Shown here in pieces: positions 8,143 through 17,036 of a stretch of DNA of 64,000 nt; positions within the stretch are counted from its first letter, which is position 1; every line of letters begins with the position of its first letter. The stretch is taken from NCBI RefSeq assembly GCF_014698965.1, contig NZ_JACXAE010000106.1, positions 1 to 64,000 of the forward strand, in the 5' to 3' direction. A program made the position numbers and the translations under genes. The notes below the pieces were generated by a model, which made no database searches, had not been told where the DNA came from, and was given only the letters and a program-made list of their open reading frames with translations. Origin of the DNA: Iningainema tapete BLCC-T55. GTDB taxonomy: Bacteria > Cyanobacteriota > Cyanobacteriia > Cyanobacteriales > Nostocaceae.

Positions 8143-8245
8143 GGAATCTTTCTATACTTGGTTAGTACATAAGTGTAATTTATCTCTCCAACTGGAAGCT
8201 ATTTTTTAGCAAAATTTTATTTCAAATATTTTAGATCATTCCAAG

Positions 8246-8291
8246 AAGTCAAATTGTTTCACCCAGTTAGGTGAAACAATTTGACTTTTTT
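8246..8291. terminator. bidirectional rho-independent terminator
   Basis: A 17-bp perfect stem AAGTCAAATTGTTTCAC (8246-8262), loop CCAGTTAG, GTGAAACAATTTGACTT (8271-8287), then a T-run. It sits between convergent genes ending at 8142 (+) and 8326 (-). Confidence 0.9.
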
Positions 8292-8325
8292 AAATTAATC
8301 TACTTTTGTTACTGTGTCAGCATAT

Positions 8326-8640
8326 TTATTGATCATCCAATAGCTCCTTGGCGACATCATCCAGTTTTTTGTTTGTATTGTCGTATATCTGAAACAAGCG
8401 TTTGCTAGCAACTCCGGAGGTAAGCCCCACGACTGCTGTTGCAGTAGCAATTGGTACGTTCTTCGTGCAAACTGACACAGCAGCTGTAATACCAAAGATG
8501 ACAGTAGCTGTTGCTAAAGCGATCGCTATATTAAAACTTGTTCTCGCTTGTCTAGAGCGTTCTTCGTACCACTGTGTTGCAATAGTCTTGCTTGAGTTCT
8601 GTGTGGTCGTGTTAGTTTTGAGTAGTTTGTTCATTACCAT
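8326..8640 (-). CDS. TRADD-N-associated two-TM membrane protein
   Basis: 104 residues: a polar N-terminus with WYEERSRQARTSFNIAIAL, two hydrophobic helices (about residues 38-55 and 63-80) split by a short loop, then a polar tail (LFQIYDNTNKKLDDVAKELL). This matches the cyanobacterial TRADD-N-associated membrane domain known from predicted conflict/immunity proteins. Here it stands alone without a fused TRADD-N, NACHT or peptidase partner. An intact start and the upstream spacing support a real gene. Confidence 0.75.
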   Translation of the reverse strand: MVMNKLLKTNTTTQNSSKTIATQWYEERSRQARTSFNIAIALATATVIFGITAAVSVCTKNVPIATATAVVGLTSGVASKRLFQIYDNTNKKLDDVAKELLDDQ

Positions 8641-9055
8641 TCCCTGAAAAAACTAGGTTTGAAGCGCTTATCTAAGTTCTAACCTTGAATTTCCGAGAAT
8701 ATGTGGTTTGAGTAGTAAAACTCACACTTACTCAAATTTGAGATATTTTGAGTAAAAAAACTATCTAAATTAAACAGCTAACTAAAGAGGAAACAAGGGA
8801 AGAAGTATCGCTGTCATATAAGCACAAATAGCATTTAATTCTGATTTTGTGCAAAAAGGCGCACAAATATTTCCACTAGTTATTTTTATGCTAATAATTA
8901 TAGGTAAAATATTTTCCCGTACAGTCAGATAATTTTTACACTATATAAGTATATTTACCATAATTATAGCACTATAGCAGTCCTAAATGATTTGCAAACA
9001 CAAGTATTTCTCCTCTTGGCGCTCTTGGCGTCTTGGCGGTTCATAATTCAAATAG
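8641..9055. other. gene-free AT-rich spacer with dispersed repeats
   Basis: No convincing ORF. It contains a 37-bp dispersed repeat at 8973-9009 and a CGCTCTTGGCGTCTTGGCGG low-complexity repeat (about 9018-9040) of a kind common in cyanobacterial spacers. Confidence 0.6.
8973..9009 (-). repeat. 37-bp dispersed repeat, copy A
   Basis: Reverse complement of the copy at 16711-16747 with one mismatch. Core: CAAATCATTTAGGACTGCTA. See copy B. Confidence 0.85.
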
Positions 9056-9451
9056 GTAGGTGAAAAGAACTTCGGTCCTTTTCAAGTGGTAAAAAACACA
9101 ACAGAGTCTTTAAGAAGGGTTGCCGAAACTCCTGGTGGAATTGGTTATGCCACAGCTTCAGAAGTTGTTATCCATAGGACTCTACCAATAAAATCTCTCC
9201 TGCTGGCTTATAATTCTGACAAACCTTTTATACCTCCCTTCAGCAATAAAAACATGAATCAAGTGAATCAACAGGCTTTTGCCGATGGTTCTTACCCAAT
9301 TACTCGGAAGCTATATGTGATCATTAAAAAAGACGGTGGTCTAGATGAACAAGCTGGTACTGCTTATGCTAACTTGCTCTTAAGCATTGAGGGTCAAAAA
9401 CTAATAGAGCAAGCTGGTTTTGCACCTATTCGGAAACTTAGCCCTAAATAG
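9056..9451 (+). pseudogene. PstS-type solute-binding protein, C-terminal remnant
   Basis: The frame opens directly after a TAG at 9053-9055 and reads NFGPFQVVKNTTESLRRVAE, GGIGYATASEV, ADGSYPITRKLYVI, LLSIEGQKLIEQAGFAPIR. These are the C-terminal lobe motifs of phosphate-binding-like (PBP) proteins. The N-terminal lobe and signal peptide (roughly 200 residues) are missing, and the only possible start is a GTG at 9086 without a clear RBS. I read this as a 5'-truncated relic rather than a working gene. Confidence 0.8.
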
Positions 9452-9485
9452 TGATCAAGCCAAAAGCTGTGCGAAAAAGTATGAG

Positions 9486-11102
9486 CTATTTTGGCAAAAA
9501 TCGCTGTCGCAAACGAGAGACAAAAGCATCTACTTCTGGTAATCTCATTGATGCAGCGATCGCACCAAAAACCAACAAGCTAAGTATTCCAGCCACAGAC
9601 AATTCTAACAACTGAATCAGCAAACCATCAGGTCCTAAAAGCCAGACTAAACCTTTGAGAGTAGCAAAACTGACGGTACCAGCTACAGTACTAGCAGCAG
9701 CTAAACCTAAAATTGGCAACATCCACTCTTTTAACGGTAATCCATTTAACTTACGATTTAATAAAAATAACAGCATTAATACTGAACTAAAATTTACTAA
9801 TACAGTTGCCAACACCAAGCCAGGAGCGCCAAAAGGTTTAATTAAAAAGTAATCCAACACAGCGTTGAGGAAGATATTAATCATACTGATGCGAAAAGGT
9901 GTCTCGCCATCACCCAAGGCATAAAACACCCGCACCAAAACATCACGCCCTAAATAGACAAACATCCCAATCCCGTTAGCAACTAACAGAGAAGCAACTA
10001 ATGCTGAATCTGTTACCTTAAAAGCACCACGCTCATAAACTACACGAACAATTGGTACAGCAAGAGTAATCATCAATGCACCCAACGGTAGCATAGTAAA
10101 AGCGGAAAGCAAAAGTCCTTGGCGAATGCGAAACTTTAACTCTTGCCAATTTTCTGGAGCAGCAAGTCGGGAAAATATTGGTAATAGGGGAACCAAAATC
10201 ACGTTGGAAATAATCCCCAAGGGAGTCTGCACCAGTAACGAAGCATTAGCCAAAGCAGCAGCAACTCCTGTAACCGGAATCAAAGAAGCAAAAAACAAAT
10301 CGGTGTAAAGGTTGATTTGCAACATTCCAGAAGAAAAGGTGGCTGGTAGCATAATTTTCATCACATCCCTCACCCCTGGTTGATTAAAATCAAATCGCAG
10401 TCGCAATCTACCAAAACCTGCTTTTGTTTGAGCAATTACCTGTACTATCCATTGCAAAACTGCTCCCGCTAGGTAGCCACCTGCTAAAACTGCTCCGCCC
10501 AGCATTGCGTATTCAGGAGTGCTAATCTTGCTACCTAGTTGCAAATAGAGGATACCTAAACCAATAATAACTGTAACACTGGAAAACAAAGGACTGATGG
10601 AAGGTAGCCAGAATTGATTAGCAGCATTGAGAACTCCAAAACCAATACCAATTAGTCCAGAGAAAACTGCCATTGGTGCCATAATTTGGAGTTGTTGGAT
10701 CGCAATTTCTCTAATTAACTGTTTTTCTGGCACTTTTAAACCAGGTGCAAATAAGTCAATGATGTAAGGAGCAAAGATGACTAGAAAAATTGTGACGATT
10801 AGGAGTATTCCACCAATCAGCGTTGTAATTGTTTCTACTAAAGGAGCTGCTTCTTCTTTTTTGCGTTTAGCTAAGACGCTGACAACAGCACTGTAAAATG
10901 GTCCGTTAATGCCACCTAACAATATGAGCAGGAAACCTGGGATGGTGTAGGCGAAGTTAAAAGCATCAGCAGCAGCACCCAAACCAAAAGCAGCAGCTTG
11001 AACTTGCTGCCGCACTAAACCAACGATTTTACTAATTAAGGTAGCAGCGGCGACAATTCCCGCAATTCCGGCTAGGCTTCGAGAAGGTTTTTGTTGTGTC
11101 AT
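9486..11102 (-). CDS. murJ: lipid II flippase MurJ
   Basis: 538 residues, MOP/MVF superfamily, about 14 membrane helices. The start SLAGIAGIVAAATLISKIVG, then LVRQQVQAAAFG and GPFYSAVVSVLAK, is characteristic of MurJ/MviN. Length matches the family. It moves lipid-linked peptidoglycan precursor across the plasma membrane. No operon partner is obvious: the pentapeptide gene lies upstream with a 93-bp spacer that holds a repeat palindrome. Confidence 0.95.
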   Translation of the reverse strand: MTQQKPSRSLAGIAGIVAAATLISKIVGLVRQQVQAAAFGLGAAADAFNFAYTIPGFLLILLGGINGPFYSAVVSVLAKRKKEEAAPLVETITTLIGGILLIVTIFLVIFAPYIIDLFAPGLKVPEKQLIREIAIQQLQIMAPMAVFSGLIGIGFGVLNAANQFWLPSISPLFSSVTVIIGLGILYLQLGSKISTPEYAMLGGAVLAGGYLAGAVLQWIVQVIAQTKAGFGRLRLRFDFNQPGVRDVMKIMLPATFSSGMLQINLYTDLFFASLIPVTGVAAALANASLLVQTPLGIISNVILVPLLPIFSRLAAPENWQELKFRIRQGLLLSAFTMLPLGALMITLAVPIVRVVYERGAFKVTDSALVASLLVANGIGMFVYLGRDVLVRVFYALGDGETPFRISMINIFLNAVLDYFLIKPFGAPGLVLATVLVNFSSVLMLLFLLNRKLNGLPLKEWMLPILGLAAASTVAGTVSFATLKGLVWLLGPDGLLIQLLELSVAGILSLLVFGAIAASMRLPEVDAFVSRLRQRFLPK

Positions 11103-11171
11103 ATCAGATGGCGATGTCTGACAACATTTAACCGGAAATTGAGGTGTTTGTCAGGTAAATTTTGGAAAAAT

Positions 11172-11199
11172 GTAGAGACGCGATTAATCGCGTCTCTAC
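11172..11199. repeat. 28-bp perfect palindrome supplying a stop codon
   Basis: GTAGAGACGCGATT / AATCGCGTCTCTAC with no loop. The TAG stop of the pentapeptide-repeat gene (11196-11198) lies inside it. It belongs to the dispersed GTAGAGACG...CGTCTCTAC repeat class also seen near 18545, 31287 and 34575, and can act as a terminator hairpin. Confidence 0.85.
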
Positions 11200-11702
11200 C
11201 GACATCCTAAACTGTCGCGTGTGGAGACGCCTGTGACGGGATTTACACCATCGGCACGATCGCACAATAATGATACTTGGTAGCGATCGATTAAAGCATC
11301 GGTAAAATCTGCACCTGTAATTATGGCATTATAGAAGCGGCTACGTATTAAATTTGCTTCTGTAAAGATGGCATTTTTGAGGTTTGCACTATCTAAAGTT
11401 ACACGATCAACTAAAGCACCTGTCAAATTTGCACCTTCTAAGTTAGCTTTGAGCAAAACTCCCTTGGTGAGAATTGCGTTAGTTAAATTAGCACCTTGAA
11501 AATTTGCTGAGCGCATTTCAGCAGCGACAAAAGTTGCCCCGACTAAATCAGCACCTGAAAAGTCGCGATTTTCTAAATTTGTATTGCTATAGTTGATAGT
11601 TTTTTCTTGAGCAACAGCGGGATTGGGATTAAGCAATATCCACAAACAAGCAAGTGCCAAAATTACAATCAAACTCAGCAACCGTAGTATAAATTTTTTC
11701 AT
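11196..11702 (-). CDS. secreted pentapeptide-repeat protein
   Basis: 168 residues. Signal peptide (hydrophobic residues 5-27, cleavage likely after AVAQ), then about 16 A(D/N)LxX repeats ([33 protein letters not shown]) forming a right-handed quadrilateral beta-helix. A C-terminal segment contains two Cys ([14 protein letters not shown]) that could form a disulfide. It is likely in the periplasm or thylakoid lumen. The molecular role of such proteins is not established. Confidence 0.88.
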   Translation of the reverse strand: MKKFILRLLSLIVILALACLWILLNPNPAVAQEKTINYSNTNLENRDFSGADLVGATFVAAEMRSANFQGANLTNAILTKGVLLKANLEGANLTGALVDRVTLDSANLKNAIFTEANLIRSRFYNAIITGADFTDALIDRYQVSLLCDRADGVNPVTGVSTRDSLGCR

Positions 11703-11762
11703 AACTTTATTATTTGTTAATTGCTAATGGCTAATTGTTAATTGCGATTAGCCATTAGCCAT
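11703..11762. repeat. TTGCTAATGGCTAATTGTTAA hairpin repeat
   Basis: TTAATTGCTAATGGCTAATT...AATTGCGATTAGCCATTAG forms an imperfect inverted repeat in the spacer between the LCP gene and the pentapeptide gene. Same family as at 4578, 26935, 32625, 56350 and 58170. Confidence 0.7.
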
Positions 11763-11765
11763 GAG

Positions 11766-13223
11766 CTACTTCCAATCTTTACCAATCCGAATGGTAAGAT
11801 CAGATTGTAGATCCCCGAAGGCAGCAACCTGAACTTCACCCAAGCCTAAGATTTTTTGCATTTCTAGTGCAGCAAGGCGATCGCCTTTTTGTGCTACTAT
11901 TCTAGTTTCTCTTTGGGGATCAGGTGAAGTTTGCACAGCATAAACATTGATAAAACCTTTTTGTTTGAGAGACTGAACAACTTTTTCAGTGAGTTCCGGT
12001 TTTGTGGAAGCATTCTGAACAGCAATTTTCAGACTAGTTAATGGTTTAACAATTCTTTGCATTCCAGCGATCCCCGCACCAGCATAGTCACTGAGCAAAT
12101 CAACTCGTCCAGTCAAATCCAACCAATAGCTATTGGGATCTTGACTTAATCTACTAAAAACTCCTGGTAAAATCGTCATTTGAAAATTATCTCGCTCCAG
12201 GTTCAAGCTAAAGTTGACCAGTGCCATCATTTCTTCTAACTTCAAGTTAGTGTCCAAATACTTGCGCATCACACGAACTATTTGTGGCAACCTGGGTATA
12301 ACAGTGGGACTATTGAGACGATTACGTAAAGCGGCTAACAGTGCTTGCTGTCGCTGCACTCTACGCAAATCGCCCATTGCTGGTTCGCGGAATCGCACAA
12401 AAACTTCTGCTTGTTCGCCGTTAAGAGTTTGCCAACCCTTAACTAAATTAACCTGCTGCCCTGAGTTGTCTTTAAATATAATTGGTTGAGGAACATAGAC
12501 TTCAACTCCTCCCAACAGATCTATGAGCTGACGCAAGCCACTAGTAGAAATACGGATATAGCGATCAATAGGAGCATTGTTAAGAGTACGACTTACTACC
12601 CGTGCTGCTAAAACCGGGCCACCTTGAGCATTAGCTTGAGATACCTTATTTAACCCCTTTTCGGGAATTGTAATCATGGTATCTTTGGGGATCGACAGTA
12701 CCCGGAGCGATTTATCAGTGGGATTAGGTCGAAGCAGCAGTGTAGTATCGCTGTGTCCGGCATAACTTTCTGCCGAACCATCAACGCTACCAGGGACTGG
12801 TTCAATTCCCATAATTAAAATATTCATTGGACGTGTCAGATGATACTGAGAAATGTTGCTCCAGACATCTTTAGGCAGTGGTGTATTTTGTGCATCTTTT
12901 GCACTTGTATCCAATTCGTCATCTGTTCGATCTATATCACTCCATAACGGCGTCCACAGAGCCAAAGTTGATACCAGTAAACCCGATAAAGTAGTTCCCA
13001 CCACAATAGTGAGTATCCAAAATAACCAGCGCGGGATCGTCAACCCTAACCTGTAGTAAAGCTGGCTAGGAATTGAACTTGTAGATGTTCTGACATTACT
13101 AATAACATCTGAAGGAAAATGTTCTGCTGACATTTCCGCATCCAAATGTTCTACATCTTGAGATGTGCCCTGATTTTCTATGTGTTCTACGTGTTTCACC
13201 ACAAATATCTCCCCACTCACCAC
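11766..13223 (-). CDS. LytR-CpsA-Psr (LCP) family glycopolymer ligase
   Basis: 485 residues: cytoplasmic N-terminus, one TM helix (about 66-90), LCP domain (about 130-300; SDTTLLLRPNP, LRVLSIPKDTMI, GDLRRVQRQQALL with the conserved Arg residues) and a C-terminal LytR_C domain (about 390-480; LKIAVQNAS). LCP enzymes transfer lipid-linked glycans onto peptidoglycan or other acceptors at the outer face of the plasma membrane. The GTG start is uncertain; homologous starts may lie a few codons downstream. It is divergent from manC, consistent with a shared envelope-glycan role. Confidence 0.9.
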   Translation of the reverse strand: MVSGEIFVVKHVEHIENQGTSQDVEHLDAEMSAEHFPSDVISNVRTSTSSIPSQLYYRLGLTIPRWLFWILTIVVGTTLSGLLVSTLALWTPLWSDIDRTDDELDTSAKDAQNTPLPKDVWSNISQYHLTRPMNILIMGIEPVPGSVDGSAESYAGHSDTTLLLRPNPTDKSLRVLSIPKDTMITIPEKGLNKVSQANAQGGPVLAARVVSRTLNNAPIDRYIRISTSGLRQLIDLLGGVEVYVPQPIIFKDNSGQQVNLVKGWQTLNGEQAEVFVRFREPAMGDLRRVQRQQALLAALRNRLNSPTVIPRLPQIVRVMRKYLDTNLKLEEMMALVNFSLNLERDNFQMTILPGVFSRLSQDPNSYWLDLTGRVDLLSDYAGAGIAGMQRIVKPLTSLKIAVQNASTKPELTEKVVQSLKQKGFINVYAVQTSPDPQRETRIVAQKGDRLAALEMQKILGLGEVQVAAFGDLQSDLTIRIGKDWK

Positions 13224-13316
13224 TCCCTAAACGTATGTTAATCTAAGCCACAAATCTTGCCAGTGGAAAAGGTCACAGTACACTTGTAGTGTTCCTCAGT
13301 AAGTTTTTATGACAAA

Positions 13317-14381
13317 ATGACTAGATCCTTGTTCCCCGTAATTCTCGCTGGTGGTAAAGGAGAGCGCTTCTGGCCCTTAAGTCGCTTATCTAGACCCAAG
13401 CAATTTCTCTGTCTTGATGGTAGTTCTCGAAGTCTCCTGCAAGCAACTGCTGACCGACTGCTCCCACTTGCTCACGGTTGGGAAAACTTGTGGGTAATCA
13501 CTTCTAGCCAGATAGCCCAAGGAGTGATTGAACAATTACCAGAACTACCATCTCAAAATTTACTAGTTGAGTCCCAAGGAAGGGACACTGCCGCTGCAGT
13601 CGCTTGGGCAAGTTTAGAAATTAAAAACCGTTATGGAGAAGAAGCCCTCATTGGTTTTTTCCCCGCCGATCACTGGATTGCACACCAAGAGGTATTTGCA
13701 CATACATTAAGTGCAGCTACTGAATTAGCAGCCAAAAAGGAAGCAATTGTGACATTGGGAATCAAGCCCACATTTCCTTCAACTGGTTACGGGTACATAG
13801 AACAAGGCGAAAGTATTGGTATATTTTATGACTTGCCAGCTTATCACGTCAACCGCTTTACTGAAAAGCCAGACCGTAAAACGGCAGAAACTTTTCTCTC
13901 AACGGGGCGCTATAGCTGGAATAGCGGTATGTTTATTTTTAGAGCAGGTGTTGTTCTCAAGGAACTACACACCCATGCGCCAGAAATTATTGAACCGATA
14001 GAAAAACACGGTCCTGACATTTACCATGAGCTACCTAAGAAAAGTATAGACTATGCCTTAATGGAAAAAACCAACATAGCATACGTCTTACCAGTAGAAT
14101 TTGGCTGGGACGACTTGGGAGATTGGAACGCGATCGAGCGCCTGCTCAAAAAAGACCATACCCCCAACGTAGAACTAGCAACACATGTAGGATTAGATAC
14201 ACAAGGAGGAATTATTTACTCAACTAACCCTGACGACGTAATAGTTACCATCGGCTTAGAAGACATAGTGATTGTACGCGATCGCAACGTCACCCTAATC
14301 GCCAAAAAAGACCGAACCCAAGAAATCAAACAAGTCCTCAAAACCTTACAAAGCGATTCCCGATTCAAAGAACTGCTGTAA
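13317..14381 (+). CDS. manC: mannose-1-phosphate guanylyltransferase
   Basis: 354 residues. Nucleotidyltransferase motif FPVILAGGKGERFWPLSR at the N-terminus, catalytic QGRDTAAAVAWA, FTEKPD and the WNSGMFIF motif identify a GDP-mannose pyrophosphorylase without the C-terminal isomerase domain. It makes GDP-mannose from mannose-1-P and GTP, feeding fucose, rhamnose and mannose-containing surface glycans. Followed by a CCCCCCTTAATAAGGGGGG repeat. Confidence 0.93.
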   Translation: MTRSLFPVILAGGKGERFWPLSRLSRPKQFLCLDGSSRSLLQATADRLLPLAHGWENLWVITSSQIAQGVIEQLPELPSQNLLVESQGRDTAAAVAWASLEIKNRYGEEALIGFFPADHWIAHQEVFAHTLSAATELAAKKEAIVTLGIKPTFPSTGYGYIEQGESIGIFYDLPAYHVNRFTEKPDRKTAETFLSTGRYSWNSGMFIFRAGVVLKELHTHAPEIIEPIEKHGPDIYHELPKKSIDYALMEKTNIAYVLPVEFGWDDLGDWNAIERLLKKDHTPNVELATHVGLDTQGGIIYSTNPDDVIVTIGLEDIVIVRDRNVTLIAKKDRTQEIKQVLKTLQSDSRFKELL

Positions 14382-14399
14382 AAAAGGGTGAGTTGATCC

Positions 14400-14434
14400 C
14401 CACCCCCCCCCTTAATAAGGGGGGCAGGGGGGCA
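14400..14434. repeat. CCCCCCTTA(x)TAAGGGGGG repeat
   Basis: A run of C, TTAATAA and a run of G, then GCAGGGGGGCAT. Same class as the two in-frame copies inside hldE at 30527-30631. Confidence 0.75.
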
Positions 14435-14574
14435 TCAAACCCTTGTTCAAGTTAAAACTCATGACAGAAGTCAAAAAGACACTTTTTGCACTATAACTTA
14501 GCAGTCAGTTACTTTTCTAATCACTCTTCCCTCTTTCTCTGCGCTCTCTGCGCCTCAGCGGTTCATAAAAAACC

Positions 14575-16221
14575 ATGTTTCTCACCCAAACTGTTCCACG
14601 TCAAAGAGAAATCATCGAAGTCCTACTGCGCAACGGGTGGGACTACATGCGACGGCTAATCACCGTGGGTAAAGCAGACGAACCCCAACTTCCCCCACCA
14701 GCCGTCCTCAAAAACATCCTGGTAGATTTAGGCCCAGTTTACGTCAAACTAGGTCAACTCATGTCTACCCGTCCAGACTTACTTAACGCTGCCTACATAG
14801 AAGAACTATCAACACTGCAAGACGAAGTACCACCAGTTTCCTGGACTGAAGTCGAAGTAATTATACGTAAACAACTCAAACGCCCTCTAGAAGAAACCTT
14901 CACCACCATCAATCCCATCGCAGTTGCCGCAGGCTCCATAGCTCAAACACACCGAGCTACACTTGCAGATGGTAGAGAAGTTGCCCTCAAAGTACAACGT
15001 CCGGGAATTGACATCACCGTCGCCCAAGACATCGCCTTAATTCATGGTATTGCTGACTTAGTTGCCCGTACCGAATTTGGTCAAAACTACGAAATCAAAT
15101 CCATCGCTGAAGAATTTACTAAAGCGCTGGAAGCAGAACTAGATTTTACACGAGAAGCAACACACACCGACCAGTTACGACGTAATTTATCCACTAGTCG
15201 CTGGTTTGATCCCACACAATTAGTAGTTGCGGAAATTAACTGGGATTTAACCACATCAAAATTAATGGTAATGGAGTGGTTGGACGGAGTACCCATACTA
15301 TCGGCAAACTTTAGCAGCGACAAAAACGGCAAAGATCCTGTGCAAGAGCGTAAAGCAATTACCACTTTGCTATTCCGCGCTTTCTTTCAACAATTATATA
15401 TTGATGGCTTCTTTCACGCCGATCCCCATCCTGGGAATTTATTTTACCTTAGAGATGGTCGTGTTGCTTTGTTAGACTGTGGCATGGTGGGAAGACTTGA
15501 TCCCCGCACGCAGCAGATACTAACACAAATGTTGTTAGCAATTGTTGATCTAGATGCGCAACGGTGCGCTCAATTAACATTACAGTTAGCCGATTCTACT
15601 GAACCAGTAATTTTGTCTCGCCTAGAAAGCGATTATGACAGAATGCTACGGAAGTATCACAATTTAAACTTAGAGGAAATTAACTTTAGTCAGATAATAT
15701 ATGAAGTTCTCCAAATAGCCCGCAATAATAAAATTCGGCTACCTAGCAACATGGGGTTGTATGCTAAAACCCTAGCTAATTTAGAAGGGTTAGCGCGTGG
15801 ATTCAACCCAGAACTTAACTTTATTGACGAAATTCAACCATTACTTACAGACTTATTCCGCAAGCAGTTATTCGGGGATCATCCAGTGCGATCGCTCCTC
15901 AGAACAGCCTTGGATCTCAAAAGTCTGTCCTTACAATCTCCCCGTCAAATTGAGTTACTCTTAGATCGAGTGACCTCAGAAACCTTACAATGGAATTTAT
16001 CAGTGCGAGGTTTAGACGGTTTGCGTCGCACCATGGATGATGCTGCCAACCGACTTTCATTTAGCATTTTAGTTGGTTCACTGATCATGGGCGCAGCGAT
16101 TATCTCTAGCAACGCTCGGACGGCACAATTATCATTTTTGAGCAATGTGCTATTTGCTACTGCTAGTTTGTTGGGGCTATGGTTGATTATTAGTACCTTA
16201 CGCTCTGGACGTTTACGCTAG
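14575..16221 (+). CDS. UbiB/ABC1/AarF-family atypical kinase
   Basis: 548 residues. The N-terminal KxGQ motif (VYVKLGQLMSTRPDLL), the AAGSIAQTHRA loop, ALKVQRPG (ATP Lys), HADPHPGNLF (catalytic) and LLDCGMVGRL (DFG-like) are present in order, followed by two C-terminal hydrophobic helices. The family supports prenylquinone metabolism (ubiquinone in proteobacteria, plastoquinone and tocopherol in phototrophs) as an atypical ATPase/kinase at membranes. Cyanobacteria carry several paralogs, so the exact role here is open. Confidence 0.92.
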   Translation: MFLTQTVPRQREIIEVLLRNGWDYMRRLITVGKADEPQLPPPAVLKNILVDLGPVYVKLGQLMSTRPDLLNAAYIEELSTLQDEVPPVSWTEVEVIIRKQLKRPLEETFTTINPIAVAAGSIAQTHRATLADGREVALKVQRPGIDITVAQDIALIHGIADLVARTEFGQNYEIKSIAEEFTKALEAELDFTREATHTDQLRRNLSTSRWFDPTQLVVAEINWDLTTSKLMVMEWLDGVPILSANFSSDKNGKDPVQERKAITTLLFRAFFQQLYIDGFFHADPHPGNLFYLRDGRVALLDCGMVGRLDPRTQQILTQMLLAIVDLDAQRCAQLTLQLADSTEPVILSRLESDYDRMLRKYHNLNLEEINFSQIIYEVLQIARNNKIRLPSNMGLYAKTLANLEGLARGFNPELNFIDEIQPLLTDLFRKQLFGDHPVRSLLRTALDLKSLSLQSPRQIELLLDRVTSETLQWNLSVRGLDGLRRTMDDAANRLSFSILVGSLIMGAAIISSNARTAQLSFLSNVLFATASLLGLWLIISTLRSGRLR

Positions 16222-16248
16222 CCTTGACTTATGTAAGGGCTAAGAGCT

Positions 16249-16312
16249 CAAGTCAGCTAAAGCTGACTGAAAGATTTATGCAATCCGCTTTAGGTGATTT
16301 GAGTTCTTGGTA
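16249..16312. repeat. compound hairpin around AGTCAGCT-AA-AGCTGACT
   Basis: Outer arms AAGAGCTCAA / TTGAGTTCTT enclose a perfect inner stem AGTCAGCT AA AGCTGACT. It lies just after the UbiB-like gene and before a convergent gene, so it may terminate transcription. No strong U-run. Confidence 0.5.
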
Positions 16313-16359
16313 CTAGTAAGTAGTTCGACAAAATTAAATTTATTCGTCAGGCTAATATT

Positions 16360-16632
16360 TTAACCTAATCTAATTGTTAAACTTGGAGTTGGAGTTAACA
16401 CCAAGGTTGCTTGTACTGATGGTGTGATAGTGCTGGTGGTAGTGGTTGTGATTTGGTTATTAGATGTACTACTAATTGTAGGCGGCAACGATTGTAATGA
16501 GAATAAAACTATTCCACCACTTACTGTTGAAGTCAGTCCACCAGATAAGGATTGTGCCTCTGCATCACTTAAATCTTCCCACAGGGTAGACTCAGCTTTA
16601 CGAAGTGAATTGGTTGCGGTAGTTTTTAGCAT
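16360..16632 (-). CDS. double-glycine leader peptide 1 (bacteriocin/RiPP-like precursor)
   Basis: 90 residues. Residues 17-32 read LWEDLSDAEAQSLSGG, a canonical GG-type leader with the LSDxxAxxxSGG pattern recognised by C39-peptidase exporters. The core starts LTSTVSGGIVLFSLQSLPPT and ends in a Thr/Ser-rich low-complexity tail. A paralog lies 204 bp upstream on the same strand with leader and GG at identical residue numbers. No modification enzyme or C39 exporter is adjacent. The product may be a secreted signal or antimicrobial peptide; function not known. Confidence 0.75.
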   Translation of the reverse strand: MLKTTATNSLRKAESTLWEDLSDAEAQSLSGGLTSTVSGGIVLFSLQSLPPTISSTSNNQITTTTTSTITPSVQATLVLTPTPSLTIRLG

Positions 16633-16710
16633 TTGCTTTGCATTCCCTTTAAACTATTTTTGCTTTTGACGCTCGGCGAACGCGCAGCGTCTCGGACAGA
16701 AGAAGAAGAT

Positions 16711-16747
16711 AAATACTTGTGTTTACAAATCATTTAGGACTGCTATA
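16711..16747 (+). repeat. 37-bp dispersed repeat, copy B
   Basis: Matches the reverse complement of 8973-9009 at 36 of 37 positions (AAATACTTGTGTTT, G or A, then CAAATCATTTAGGACTGCTA). Short dispersed repeats of this size fit a MITE-like or REP-like origin. Confidence 0.85.
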
Positions 16748-16835
16748 ATCAACAAATATCTTCTAGCAAGAGTAAAAAATCGCCAGAAAATGCAGTTGTT
16801 AAAATGATTATAATTCGATTTATGATTGGGAAAAA

Positions 16836-17036
16836 CTAACGGGTTGGTTGTGAGGTAACTGGTATTCGGACGGGTGAATTACCGGAGGGCAAACCCTGTA
16901 ATGAGAATGTTACTCCACCAGATCCAAATATTGCAGCAAGACCACCAGATGCGGATTGTGCCTGTGCATCACTCAACTCTTCCCATAAAGCAGATTTAGT
17001 GTCAAAAATTTGATTTGTTGTGGTAGTTGCTATCAT
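16836..17036 (-). CDS. double-glycine leader peptide 2 (paralog)
   Basis: 66 residues. Residues 17-32 read LWEELSDAQAQSASGG, aligned without gaps to peptide 1. The core LAAIFGSGGVTFSLQGLPSG shares GG-(I/V)-FSLQ-LP with peptide 1 and then diverges (NSPVRIPVTSQPTR). The ~40 nt upstream of both starts are also similar (AGCAAATG at each start codon), so the pair arose by duplication including the 5' region. Leader conservation with core divergence is the usual pattern for precursor families. Confidence 0.75.
   Translation of the reverse strand: MIATTTTNQIFDTKSALWEELSDAQAQSASGGLAAIFGSGGVTFSLQGLPSGNSPVRIPVTSQPTR

Noticed and set aside
9086-9451. Functional small periplasmic protein
   Set aside because: It lacks the signal peptide and N-terminal lobe; the homology begins immediately after an upstream stop, so it is a relic.
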